NCBI RefSeq assembly: GCF_030811595.1
Contig: NZ_JAUSRB010000001.1
Span: 1,798,001-1,862,000, forward strand
Direction: 5' to 3'
DNA from: Streptosporangium brasiliense
GTDB lineage: Bacteria > Actinomycetota > Actinomycetes > Streptosporangiales > Streptosporangiaceae
Length of the DNA stretch: 64,000 bases
The position numbers and the translations under genes were made by a program. Shown here one piece after another: positions 7,885-15,720 of the stretch. Positions within the stretch are counted from its first letter, which is position 1. The number at the start of each line of letters is the position of its first letter. The notes under the pieces were generated by a model that was given only the letters and a program-made list of their open reading frames with translations, ran no database searches and was not told the DNA's origin.

Positions 7885-9963
7885 TCACATCGCGGCGGCC
7901 TTCAGGCAGGCTTCCAGCCGCTCCCGCGCCTCCGCGTCGTCGACCACCGTCAGCACCGTCCCGTAATCCGCGGCCGCCTCGGCGTAGCGGGCCGCCTCCT
8001 GGTAGACCACGGCCCGGTTGAACCGGATCGCGGGCGTCCCGGCCAGCTCGACCGCCCGGTCCAGGTCGCCGGTGGCGCCGGCCAGGTCGCCGGCCTCGAA
8101 GGCCAGCTCGCCCCGGGCGGCCCACGCCTCGGCCAGGCCGGGGTCCCGCTGGAGCGCCGCCGACAGGGCCGTGCGGGCGGCGCCGGCCTCGCCCCGCTCG
8201 GCCAGCAGCTTCCCCTTGAGGCAGAGCAGATGGGCGTTGTCCGGGGCGAGGGCCAGCCCGGCGGCCGTGACCCGCCAGGCGGCCTCGCCGTCGTCCAGCC
8301 CGTGCAGCAGGCCGGCCAGGTTCACGTGGGCGTCCACGTGCTCGGGGTCCAGCTCGATGGTGTAGAGGAAGTCGGCCAGCGCCCCCTGCACGTCACCGAG
8401 TTCGAGCCGGGCGTCGGCGAGGTTGTAGTACGCCTCGGGGAACGGCGGGGACAGCCGCAGCGCGCGTTCGTAGGAGGCGACCGCCTCCTCGTCGCGGCCC
8501 AGGCGGCGCAGGATGTTGCCGATGTTGAAGTGGTGCTCGGGGAAGTCCGGGTCGAGCTCGACGACCGCGGCGTAGTCGGCCAGCGCCTCCTCCAGACGGC
8601 CTGTCATGCCGAACACCTGGGCGCGGTTGTAGCGCAGTACGGCCCGGTGCAGGGCGTGCTCGCCCGGCTCCAGCTCCCGGTCCAGCCTGGCCATCCCGTC
8701 CTCCAGCAGCCGCAGGGCCACCTCGGCGCTCTGCTGCCGCACCTCGACCAGGGCGAGCCCGTTGTTGGCGAAGACCGAGTGGAAGGCGCGCTCCTTCCGG
8801 TCGCCCAGCAGCGACGCGATCGCGACCGACAGGTTCATCCAGGCCCTGGCCTGCTGGTAGTCCCGGCGCTCCTCGGGGTAGTGGCGGGCATAGAGCATCG
8901 CGGTGCCGTAGGCGAGGTCCATGTGCACGACCGGGTCCTGGGTCGCCCCCCGGGCCTCGTCATAGATCGCCTCCGCCTCGTCGGCCCGGCCGAGCGAGGC
9001 CATGCAGGTGCTGGTGGAGTTGGTGAAGTACCACCAGAGCTCCTCCTGCGTCGGCCGGTCGACGATCGCGCGGGCGCGCTGTCCCAGCTCGACGGCCGCC
9101 TGGTAGAGGCCGATGTCCTTGCAGTGCTGGAGCGCCTGGCGCATGGCGGCCAGCCCCGCCCCGCGCGGGTCGCCGCCGTGTTCGGCGTGGTAGGGGACGG
9201 CGCCGAGCAGCAGGGAGAACTCCCCCCGGCCGGCCAGCAGCGCCGCGCGCTCGTCGTGCAGGCGGGCGCGCTCCTCCGGCGCCAGCCGCCGGTAGGCGGC
9301 CAGGAGCTCCGGTTCGTCGCTGGTGCCGTCGCTGTCGACGTAGTCGCGCGCGTCCCCGGCCGGGGAGCCGGTGGTGGCGGGGCAGTCGACGGGTTCGGCA
9401 TGGGCGGCCAGGACCCGCGCCAGGGAGACGGCGATCTCGCCCGGCGGGTCGGCGACCGGGTCCGGGCCGGTGCCGACCACGACGGTCAGCGCCCCGAGGT
9501 CGCTCCGGCGCAGCAGCACCGCGGCGAACTCCTGGTCGGTCGGATCGGCCTGATGCATGTTCTCCAGGACCAGGGTGCGCGGCCCGCCGCCGGCCGCGGC
9601 GAGATAGTCGCGGAGGAACTCGGCCAGACCGTTGGAGATGTTCAGCGTGTGCAGCCGGGAGTAGAAACGCGTGCGCTCCTTCTCCCCGACGCTCCACTCC
9701 AGAGTCGCCCAGGCCGGGGGCACGACGCCGGCGAGCTCCGGCGTGCTGGTCAGCAGCTCGATGTTGTGGGCCGGGCCCAGCTCGGGGCGGAGGGCCAAGG
9801 CTTCGGCGGCGATCGACCGGATCAGCGCGCCGGCCGCGGTGTAGGGGCCGCGCAGCCGCCGGTGCGCGTCGAGCACCGCCAGCGTCGGCGGCAGGTCGAG
9901 CCCCTGCCTGGCACGGTCACGGTCGCGGCGGCGGGCGCCGGTGAGCCAGTAGTGGTTGCCCAT
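7885..9963 (-). CDS. Large TPR protein with a P-loop-less AAA/STAND-like N-terminus
   Basis: A 692-residue protein. The first 200 residues look like an AAA/STAND ATPase module (LRGPYTAAGALIRSIAAEA, then TLVLENMHQADPTDQEF like a Walker B), but I see no Walker A motif. Residues about 430-690 are a run of roughly seven tetratricopeptide repeats (for example FPEHHFNIGNILRRLGRDEE, PEAYYNLADARLELGDV), a protein-binding scaffold. It starts 11 bases after the M50 protease stop with GAAGGGA upstream, so it is coupled to that gene. I do not recognise a named family; a scaffold or peptide-handling role is inferred from the neighbours. Confidence 0.85.
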   Translation of the reverse strand: MGNHYWLTGARRRDRDRARQGLDLPPTLAVLDAHRRLRGPYTAAGALIRSIAAEALALRPELGPAHNIELLTSTPELAGVVPPAWATLEWSVGEKERTRFYSRLHTLNISNGLAEFLRDYLAAAGGGPRTLVLENMHQADPTDQEFAAVLLRRSDLGALTVVVGTGPDPVADPPGEIAVSLARVLAAHAEPVDCPATTGSPAGDARDYVDSDGTSDEPELLAAYRRLAPEERARLHDERAALLAGRGEFSLLLGAVPYHAEHGGDPRGAGLAAMRQALQHCKDIGLYQAAVELGQRARAIVDRPTQEELWWYFTNSTSTCMASLGRADEAEAIYDEARGATQDPVVHMDLAYGTAMLYARHYPEERRDYQQARAWMNLSVAIASLLGDRKERAFHSVFANNGLALVEVRQQSAEVALRLLEDGMARLDRELEPGEHALHRAVLRYNRAQVFGMTGRLEEALADYAAVVELDPDFPEHHFNIGNILRRLGRDEEAVASYERALRLSPPFPEAYYNLADARLELGDVQGALADFLYTIELDPEHVDAHVNLAGLLHGLDDGEAAWRVTAAGLALAPDNAHLLCLKGKLLAERGEAGAARTALSAALQRDPGLAEAWAARGELAFEAGDLAGATGDLDRAVELAGTPAIRFNRAVVYQEAARYAEAAADYGTVLTVVDDAEARERLEACLKAAAM

Positions 9964-9974
9964 GGTGAATCCCT

Positions 9975-11231
9975 TCAGGCGATGACGTGGGCGAGCCGCC
10001 GCCGCGCGCGCCTGCGCCGGCGGTCACGGATCATCAGCCAGGTGATGATCACGGCCTGGAGCACGACCAGCCCGGAGAAGACGGCCGAGTCCAGCAGTTC
10101 CTCCCAGCCGGCCGCGCCGCCGCCGGTGAAGCGCCCGAGCACCCCCGCGAACATCCGATAGGCGATCGGGACGGCGGCCAGGGCGAAGGAGCCGATACTC
10201 ACCGCGTAGCCGACGACGATCAGCCAGGAGTACCATCGCGCGGTCCGCCGGTCGGTCTCGTGCCAGTCCGACTCGTCGACCAGCCGCCCGGTACGGCCCA
10301 GCAGCCGGTTGACCCGGTTGCGCAGGTGCTGTTTGGCGGTGTCGTGCAGATCGACGCAGCCGAGGACGGTGGAGATGAGCACGTAGAGGTCGGTGCGGAG
10401 ATAGAAGGAGAACTGCCAGACGATCCGGATCAGGACCGCGAAGGCGATCGCCAGGCAGATCTTCCCGCCGAGGGAGAAGGCGCCGCCCGGCTCCCGGGTG
10501 AGGTCGGCGGCGAGGGTGAGCACGGCCATGACGAGCACGTCGGCCAGCATCCCGGCGAGGATCGGCAGATATCTCCTGCGGCGCGGCACGGCGACCAGGC
10601 CGGGCAGCGACGTCTCCAGCACGATGAAGTAGAGCCTGCGCCCGACCGTCAGCGTGGAGCGCAGCCCGAGCCGCCGCCCCGCCAGGGCGTGGAAGGCCTC
10701 GTGCAGCAGGAGCTGGGGGATGGCGAAGACGAACAGGGCGGCCTGGACGACCGTGTAGTAGTCGGTGAAGAAGACGTGCTCGTAGCTCGGCGCCAGGTCG
10801 GGCCGCCGGGCCATGGCGAGCAGGGCCCACCCGACGAGCGCGCCGTAGACGACCCAGGCCGGGGGAGAGAAGAGCGCCGTGCCCAGCCGCCGCCAGCGCA
10901 CCGGGGCCGGGGCCGTCTCGGCCGGGGTCGTCTCCGCCGTCTCCGCCGTCTCCGGCGTGCCCGTCTGCCTGACGAACTCGAGCTCGCCCAGTGCCGCGAT
11001 CACGTCGTCCATGTCGACGCTCTCGCCGTACTCCCCCAGATACCACGCCGCCGTGTCGCGCGGCGTGGCGCCGGCCTCCAGCCTGCGCAGGATCTCGGCG
11101 CCGTCGGGGGGGAAGATGCCGTAGGAGTCGATGTCGGGCCTGCCGACCGTCACCTCATCGCCGTCGTCCAGGTAGACGAGCGGGTGCAGCGGGAGTGGCC
11201 GGTCGGGGTCGTAGCCGGCGCTCGCGGTCAC
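9975..11231 (-). CDS. M50-like membrane metalloprotease with PqqD-like N-terminal domain
   Basis: A 418-residue membrane protein. Residues about 8-95 (PLHPLVYLDDGDEVTVGRP through DDVIAALGELEFV) have the size and pattern of a PqqD-like RiPP recognition element. The membrane part carries the zinc motif HEAFH in QLLLHEAFHALAG, and a second conserved M50 segment, FYLRTDLYVLIS, in a later helix; I count six hydrophobic segments. The GTG at 11231 is chosen because AAAGG precedes it and the protein then begins at the PqqD-like domain; the open frame reaches 11315, inside the hairpin. It follows the 26-residue peptide gene and precedes the TPR gene. Cleavage or export of that peptide is the natural inference. 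Confidence 0.85.
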   Translation of the reverse strand: MTASAGYDPDRPLPLHPLVYLDDGDEVTVGRPDIDSYGIFPPDGAEILRRLEAGATPRDTAAWYLGEYGESVDMDDVIAALGELEFVRQTGTPETAETAETTPAETAPAPVRWRRLGTALFSPPAWVVYGALVGWALLAMARRPDLAPSYEHVFFTDYYTVVQAALFVFAIPQLLLHEAFHALAGRRLGLRSTLTVGRRLYFIVLETSLPGLVAVPRRRRYLPILAGMLADVLVMAVLTLAADLTREPGGAFSLGGKICLAIAFAVLIRIVWQFSFYLRTDLYVLISTVLGCVDLHDTAKQHLRNRVNRLLGRTGRLVDESDWHETDRRTARWYSWLIVVGYAVSIGSFALAAVPIAYRMFAGVLGRFTGGGAAGWEELLDSAVFSGLVVLQAVIITWLMIRDRRRRRARRRLAHVIA

Positions 11232-11290
11232 CGCGGGGCCTTTGCGTGCATGAGGGCTCCGTGCATGAGGGCGTGAGGGCGTGAGAGATC

Positions 11291-11315
11291 GTGCGGGTGC
11301 CAGAGGCACCCGCAC
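11291..11315 (-). terminator. Perfect 10-bp hairpin between the peptide gene and the protease gene
   Basis: GTGCGGGTGC and GCACCCGCAC are perfect complements separated by the 5-base loop cagag, nine bases after the stop of the small peptide gene. In this position it would act as a partial terminator or mRNA-end stabiliser, allowing more peptide than processing enzyme to be made. No T-tract follows. Confidence 0.65.
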
Positions 11316-11324
11316 GGGGGCTGC

Positions 11325-11405
11325 CTAGTTGGGCACCTTGTAGATCGAGCACGCCGCGGCGGTCAGGCGGATCGGGCCGACCTTGCGAATCTTGATCTTC
11401 TTCAT
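11325..11405 (-). CDS. 26-residue peptide, candidate RiPP precursor or signal peptide
   Basis: A very short gene, translated from the ATG at 11405 to the TAG at 11325-11327. It encodes a 26-residue peptide starting MKKIKIRKVGP and containing one Cys (position 19) and one Tyr (22); the last residues are KVPN. The first half is strongly basic and looks like a leader; the second half has a TAAAC core. A strong ribosome binding site (AGGGAGGGGG) lies eight bases before the ATG, which is the main reason to believe it is expressed. It is followed by a hairpin and then by genes for a PqqD-M50 protein and a TPR protein. I do not recognise the peptide family. Confidence 0.7.
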   Translation of the reverse strand: MKKIKIRKVGPIRLTAAACSIYKVPN

Positions 11406-11575
11406 CTGTGCACCCCCTCCCTGCGTCGAAGGTTCCGCATCACCATGACCGGTGGCGCTGGAGCGACGCCGACGCCGCACTGGACGGGAGATCCCCTATG
11501 GGGAGGGGGGAATACAGCCGGATGCCAGAACGGCTCCAGCGGCCGCACTCCGACAGGCCGATATCAGGCCGGTGC

Positions 11576-11643
11576 CAGGTCAATACTTCGCACTCGGCCG
11601 GCCGTACTTTGACAGGTCAATACCTCGCACTCGACTAGGTCAA
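11576..11643. promoter_or_regulatory. Direct repeats in the divergent peptide/SARP promoter region
   Basis: A 21-base sequence beginning CAGGTCAATAC is present at 11576-11596 and 11613-11633 with one mismatch (37-base period), and a third partial copy, AGGTCAA, lies at 11637-11643. CGCACTC within the repeat also occurs at 11544. The 293-base gap between the peptide gene and the SARP gene contains no other credible gene. SARP proteins bind direct repeats near target promoters, so autoregulation plus control of the peptide operon is plausible. Confidence 0.55.
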
Positions 11644-11698
11644 ATCGTATGATTCTCTGGTTTTAGCTACCCGCCGCTGGTCTGTCCTGGATGGGAAT

Positions 11699-14377
11699 AT
11701 GACGGGCATACGGTTCCGCCTGCTTGGTCCGCTCCGGGTGTGGAGGGGTGAGACCGAGGTCAGGATCGGCTCGGACAAGCAGCGGGCCGTGCTCGCCCTG
11801 CTCCTGCTCCGGGCGGGCTCACCGGTCAGGCGCCAGGAGATCATCGACACGCTCTGGGGCGACGACACGCCCGAGTCGGTGGTCAACCTGGTGCAGACCT
11901 ACGTGGGACGGCTGCGCCGCCAGGTCGACCCGGGCAGGGGCGCGTCCTCGGCCACGACCTGGCTCAAGGGGATGGGTGCCGCCTACGTGGTCCAGCTCGG
12001 CCGGTGCGACGTGGACCTGGTCCGCTTCCGGGCGGGGGTGGCGGGGGCCCGCTCGGCCGCGGCCCCGGAGGAGTCCCTGGCGCTGCTGATCGCCGCGCTG
12101 CAAATGTGGAACGGGCCATGTCTGGCCGATCTCGACCATGTGCTGCGCGGCCATCCCTGGGTCCGCGCCATCGAGCACGAGCGGATCGACGCGTTGCTGG
12201 AGGCGGCGAGGATCGCCCAGCGGCTCGGCCGGTCGGCCGACGTCGTCCCGCAGCTGCGCGCGGTCGCCGCCGCCGAACCGCTGAACGAGGCCGTGCACAC
12301 CTCGCTCGTGCTGGCCCTCGCCGCCTCCGGGATGCAGGCCGAAGCGCTGGCCGAATACGGGCTCATCCGCCTCAGGCTGGCCGAGGAGCTGGGCGTCGAC
12401 CCCGGCTCCCAGCTGCGCGAGGCGTATTTCCAGGTGCTGCGCCAGGAACCGCGCTACGAGGGCGCCGACCCGGCCGGAGCGCCCCGCCCGTCCCTGCTGC
12501 CCGCCGACATCGCCGACTTCACCGGCAGGGAGAAGCTGGTCGAGCAGTTGAGTGCCCTCATCGCCGACCGCAGGCCGGGGCCGATCCCGGTGTCGACGAT
12601 CACCGGCAGGGCGGGCGTCGGCAAGACGACGCTGGCCGTCCATCTGGCGCACCGCATGAGCGGCGACTTCCCCGGTGGCCAGCTCTACGCCGACCTGCGG
12701 GGCTCCGACGAGCAGCCGGCCGACCCATCCAGGGTGCTCAGCCGGTTCCTGCGCTCGCTGGGCGTCTGCGATCCGGTGATCCCCGAGGATCCGGACGAGC
12801 GCGCCGAGCTGTACCGCACCCGGCTGGCCGGCCGCCGCGTCCTCGTCGTGCTGGACGACGCCGCCGACCAGGCCCAGGTGCGGCCGCTGCTGCCCGGGTC
12901 GCCGTCCTGCTCCGTCATCGTGACCAGCCGGTCCCGGACGGCCGGCTGGCCCGGCGCGCACGCCGTCGACCTCGACCTGCTGGAGCCCCACCACGCGGGC
13001 GACCTGCTCGCGCTGATCGTCGGTGAGGAGCGCGTCGCGCCCGAGCCGGAGGCCGCCACCGAACTCGTCAGGCTCTGCGGCCGGCTGCCGCTGGCCATCC
13101 GGATCGCCGCCACCCGGCTCGCCGCCCGCCCCCACTGGACGCTCGCCAGGATGGCCAGCCGCATGGCCGACGAGCGGCGTGGTCTCGACGAGCTGTCGGA
13201 CGTGCGGGCCACCCTCGCGCTCGGCTACCGCAGGCTCGACGGGCCGGCCCAGCGGGCCCTGCGCCTGCTCGGGCTGCTGGACCTGCCGACCTTCGCGCCA
13301 TGGCTGGCCGCGGGGGTGCTGGAGACGTCCACCGAGGCGGCCGAGGATCTCATCGACGCGCTGGCCGACGCCTACCTGCTGGATCTCGCCGGGGCCGACG
13401 CCGGTGGCCGGCCCCGTTACCGCTTCCACGAGCTGGTGCGCCGCTACGCCCGCGAGCTGGCGCTGCGGGAGGAGAGCGAGGTCACCGTCAGGACGGTCGT
13501 CACCCGCGCCCTGGCCACGCTGCTGGCGCTGGCCCAGGACGCCGACGGCCGCCTGCCGCACACCGTCCGGGCGCCGGTCCAGGGGCGGTCGCCGCGCTGG
13601 CCGCCGCCGGCGGCCATCCGGGAGACGCTGCTCGCCGACCCGCTGGCCTGGTTCGACAGCGAACGGCCCTGCCTGGCCGCCGCCGTGCGGCAGGCTTCGG
13701 AGCTGGGCCACGACGAGCTGGCCTGGGAGCTGGCCGCCGCCACGCTGAACGCCGCGATCACCCGGACGCCGTGGGCCGAGAGCGGCGCCACCCACCGCTC
13801 CGCGCTCCTGGCCTGCCGCGCCACCGGCAACCGGCGCGGCGAGGCCGTCACCCTGCGCGGCCTGGGCGAGCTGGACCACCGCCAGGGCCGGCAGCGGGAG
13901 TGCCTGGACACCCTGGGCCTCGCGCGGGCCCTGTTCGCCGAGATCGGCGACGTCCCGGGCGAGGCCGACACCGCCGCCCGGCTCGACGCGCTGCGCCGTC
14001 CCGGCCGGGACGGCCCCGCGGAGCGGGCCCCGCGGGGCCGCTCCGGCCGGGCTACGGCGGCTCAGGAGGCGCGGCCACCGCGGCGCAGGCCGAGCACGCC
14101 GGCCACCAGCCCGGCCAGCCCGGCCAGCAGGCCGACGCCGCCGAGCAGGCGGGCCGTGCCGTCGGAGGAGTCCGCGCTCCCGGCGGCCGCGGCCGGCGCC
14201 ACCGACGGCGCGGCGCCGGTGGCCGAGGCGGCCGCCGACGGGCTCGCGGAGACCGCGCCGTGGCCGTCGCCCTCGGCGGAGGCGGGCGTGAGCTTCAGCA
14301 CCGGGGCCGGGCGCTCGGGCTCGGAGCCGTCGGCCTTGGGCTCGTCGGCCCACTTCACGACCTCGCCGCCGGTGTAG
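11699..14377 (+). CDS. SARP-type pathway regulator with NB-ARC ATPase domain
   Basis: An 892-residue regulator. Residues 1-95 are an OmpR-like winged helix (RFRLLGPLRVWRGETEVRIG, then VNLVQTYVGRLRRQVDP), 100-250 the bacterial transcriptional activator domain (LGVDPGSQLREAYFQVL), and 270-560 an NB-ARC ATPase with Walker A TGRAGVGKTTLAVHLA and Walker B RRVLVVLDDAADQ. A helical region follows. The last 105 or so residues are Ala/Pro/Ser/Arg-rich and are encoded opposite the convergent YcnI-like gene, because no stop occurs before 14377. It is divergent from the 26-residue peptide operon, which it probably controls. Confidence 0.9.
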   Translation: MTGIRFRLLGPLRVWRGETEVRIGSDKQRAVLALLLLRAGSPVRRQEIIDTLWGDDTPESVVNLVQTYVGRLRRQVDPGRGASSATTWLKGMGAAYVVQLGRCDVDLVRFRAGVAGARSAAAPEESLALLIAALQMWNGPCLADLDHVLRGHPWVRAIEHERIDALLEAARIAQRLGRSADVVPQLRAVAAAEPLNEAVHTSLVLALAASGMQAEALAEYGLIRLRLAEELGVDPGSQLREAYFQVLRQEPRYEGADPAGAPRPSLLPADIADFTGREKLVEQLSALIADRRPGPIPVSTITGRAGVGKTTLAVHLAHRMSGDFPGGQLYADLRGSDEQPADPSRVLSRFLRSLGVCDPVIPEDPDERAELYRTRLAGRRVLVVLDDAADQAQVRPLLPGSPSCSVIVTSRSRTAGWPGAHAVDLDLLEPHHAGDLLALIVGEERVAPEPEAATELVRLCGRLPLAIRIAATRLAARPHWTLARMASRMADERRGLDELSDVRATLALGYRRLDGPAQRALRLLGLLDLPTFAPWLAAGVLETSTEAAEDLIDALADAYLLDLAGADAGGRPRYRFHELVRRYARELALREESEVTVRTVVTRALATLLALAQDADGRLPHTVRAPVQGRSPRWPPPAAIRETLLADPLAWFDSERPCLAAAVRQASELGHDELAWELAAATLNAAITRTPWAESGATHRSALLACRATGNRRGEAVTLRGLGELDHRQGRQRECLDTLGLARALFAEIGDVPGEADTAARLDALRRPGRDGPAERAPRGRSGRATAAQEARPPRRRPSTPATSPASPASRPTPPSRRAVPSEESALPAAAAGATDGAAPVAEAAADGLAETAPWPSPSAEAGVSFSTGAGRSGSEPSALGSSAHFTTSPPV

Positions 14378-14817
14378 GTCTGGGTCGCGGGGAAGACGAG
14401 GTGGTCGGTGTCCTTGGGCAGCGCGCCCATGGACACCTCGAACTCCTGGAACTGGCCGGGCTCGATCTTCCCGCCCGACCAGGTGACCTTCGTGACGGCC
14501 TCGGTGATCTCGCCGTACTCGGTGGTGACCGGCTTGGGCAGCTTGCCCTCGGTCACCTTGACCTCCCAGCCGGGCAGCGGCTTGACCGAGACGAACGCCA
14601 GCGGGTGGTCGGTGGGGAAGGCGACCTCGACCTTGCTGGTCGAGGCGTCGTCACGCTCGTTCGGGACCCTGAAGGCGACCTTGGTGAAGCCGCCCTGTAC
14701 GGCGCTGCCGGGATTGACGGTCACGTGGGCGAGGGCGGGAAGGGCCAGGCCGAGGGTGAGGGCGGTGACGCCGGCGGCGACGGCCACGGTGCGGCGGCAG
14801 GCAGAGGAAAGCGACAT
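14062..14817 (-). CDS. YcnI-like secreted protein (DUF1775) with C-terminal anchor
   Basis: A 251-residue protein with a signal peptide (residues 1-30, ending ALPALA) directly followed by His-Val-Thr-Val-Asn-Pro. In YcnI family proteins the His exposed at the mature N-terminus takes part in copper binding. The DUF1775 beta-sandwich runs to about residue 165 (FRVPNERDD, PLPGWEVKV, DHLVFPATQTYTGGEVVKW). An Ala/Ser/Pro linker and a terminal hydrophobic segment with basic end (GLLAGLAGLVAGVLGLRRGGR) anchor it. The ATG at 14817 is preceded by GGAGAA. Its 3' 316 bases lie opposite the tail of the SARP gene. Confidence 0.92.
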   Translation of the reverse strand: MSLSSACRRTVAVAAGVTALTLGLALPALAHVTVNPGSAVQGGFTKVAFRVPNERDDASTSKVEVAFPTDHPLAFVSVKPLPGWEVKVTEGKLPKPVTTEYGEITEAVTKVTWSGGKIEPGQFQEFEVSMGALPKDTDHLVFPATQTYTGGEVVKWADEPKADGSEPERPAPVLKLTPASAEGDGHGAVSASPSAAASATGAAPSVAPAAAAGSADSSDGTARLLGGVGLLAGLAGLVAGVLGLRRGGRAS

Positions 14818-14886
14818 GGGGGTTCTCCACTTCGGATTTCGATTCCGGGATCTTCCGGACACGCCGGACGTGCGGGGACTCCGACC

Positions 14887-14985
14887 GGCCAGGACGTGCG
14901 GTGGGCGCCGCGCGTGAGGACATGCCGTGAGGACATGCCGTGAGGGCGTGCGGTGGGCGTTGCGCGTGTCAGGGCGTGCGGTGGA
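14887..14985. repeat. Short tandem repeats upstream of the YcnI-like gene
   Basis: TGAGGACATGCCG is present twice head to tail (14915-14940), followed by the variant TGAGGGCGTGCGG (14941) and a spaced further copy near 14969. The 237-base gap between the YcnI-like gene and the next minus-strand gene shows no other feature. These 13-base units could be operator half-sites or a small minisatellite. Confidence 0.55.
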
Positions 14986-15054
14986 TCCCGGGCACGCCGG
15001 GATGTGCGGGGAACCTCCCCGCGTCAGGACGCGCGGGAAGGGCGGGCGGGAAGG

Positions 15055-15636
15055 TCAGACGGCGGGCAGTGGAGGACCGCGCCGGCTGACGGTGTGACGG
15101 AGGGGGCTCCGCGCGGGGGCGGGCACGTCGGCGGCCCCGGCCGCGCGGGCGGGCGGGGCGGGCGCCGTGGGGGAGGGCAGCAGCAGGAGCAGCGCGCCCA
15201 GGCGCCGTCCGGCCGCGCGCAGCAGCGCCCACAGGGCGGCCTCGCCGCGCGCCAGCCACCAGCCGGTGACCAGCGTGGCGGTGAGGTGTGCGATCAGCAT
15301 GCCCAGGCCCTCGCCCAGCCCCTGACCGTGCGGGTGCGCGGTCAGGGCGATCCCCGAGGGGTCGCCGTAGGCGAACAGCTCGTGCAGGAACAGCTGCATG
15401 GCCGACAGCCCCACGCTGATCGTCGCGGTGGAGCGTTCGCGCCCGGCGAGCAGCACGGCCAGGACCGTGACCGCCGAGGTCCCGGTGGCCATCGCCCACG
15501 GGGCGGGTCCCGAACCGCCGGCGGCCAGGTGGCCGAGGGCGGCGAGCATCACGCAGACGGCCGAGAAGGCGGCCGCGCGCATGACGCGTAACGGGAGTCG
15601 GGCACGCATGATGCCCCACATGTTATAGATTCCCAC
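15055..15636 (-). CDS. Small integral membrane protein next to the YcnI-like gene
   Basis: Up to 193 residues with about four hydrophobic segments (AAFSAVCVMLAALGHLAAGG, ATGTSAVTVLAVLLAG, LGMLIAHLTATLVTGWWLA, ALWALLRAAGRRLGALLLLL) and His residues in and near the membrane (FLHELFAYGD, LTAHPHGQG, LIAHLTA). Proteins of this shape commonly accompany YcnI-like genes in actinobacteria and a role in copper handling is plausible but not shown. The start is uncertain: GTG at 15636, ATG at 15621 or ATG at 15609. The C-terminal 40 residues are Pro/Ala/Arg-rich. Confidence 0.7.
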   Translation of the reverse strand: MGIYNMWGIMRARLPLRVMRAAAFSAVCVMLAALGHLAAGGSGPAPWAMATGTSAVTVLAVLLAGRERSTATISVGLSAMQLFLHELFAYGDPSGIALTAHPHGQGLGEGLGMLIAHLTATLVTGWWLARGEAALWALLRAAGRRLGALLLLLPSPTAPAPPARAAGAADVPAPARSPLRHTVSRRGPPLPAV

Positions 15637-15720
15637 GCCTCCGCAGCGCCTGCCGTTTCAAGTTGTTTGTCGCTAAGGTTGCCGCGACCGTGACAAGCGC
15701 TCCGAGCCGAGGTGGTGGTG

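Noticed and set aside
11408-11652. Plus-strand open frames between the peptide gene and the SARP gene
   Set aside because: They run through promoter repeats, lack ribosome binding sites and encode Arg/Ser-rich sequence without family features.
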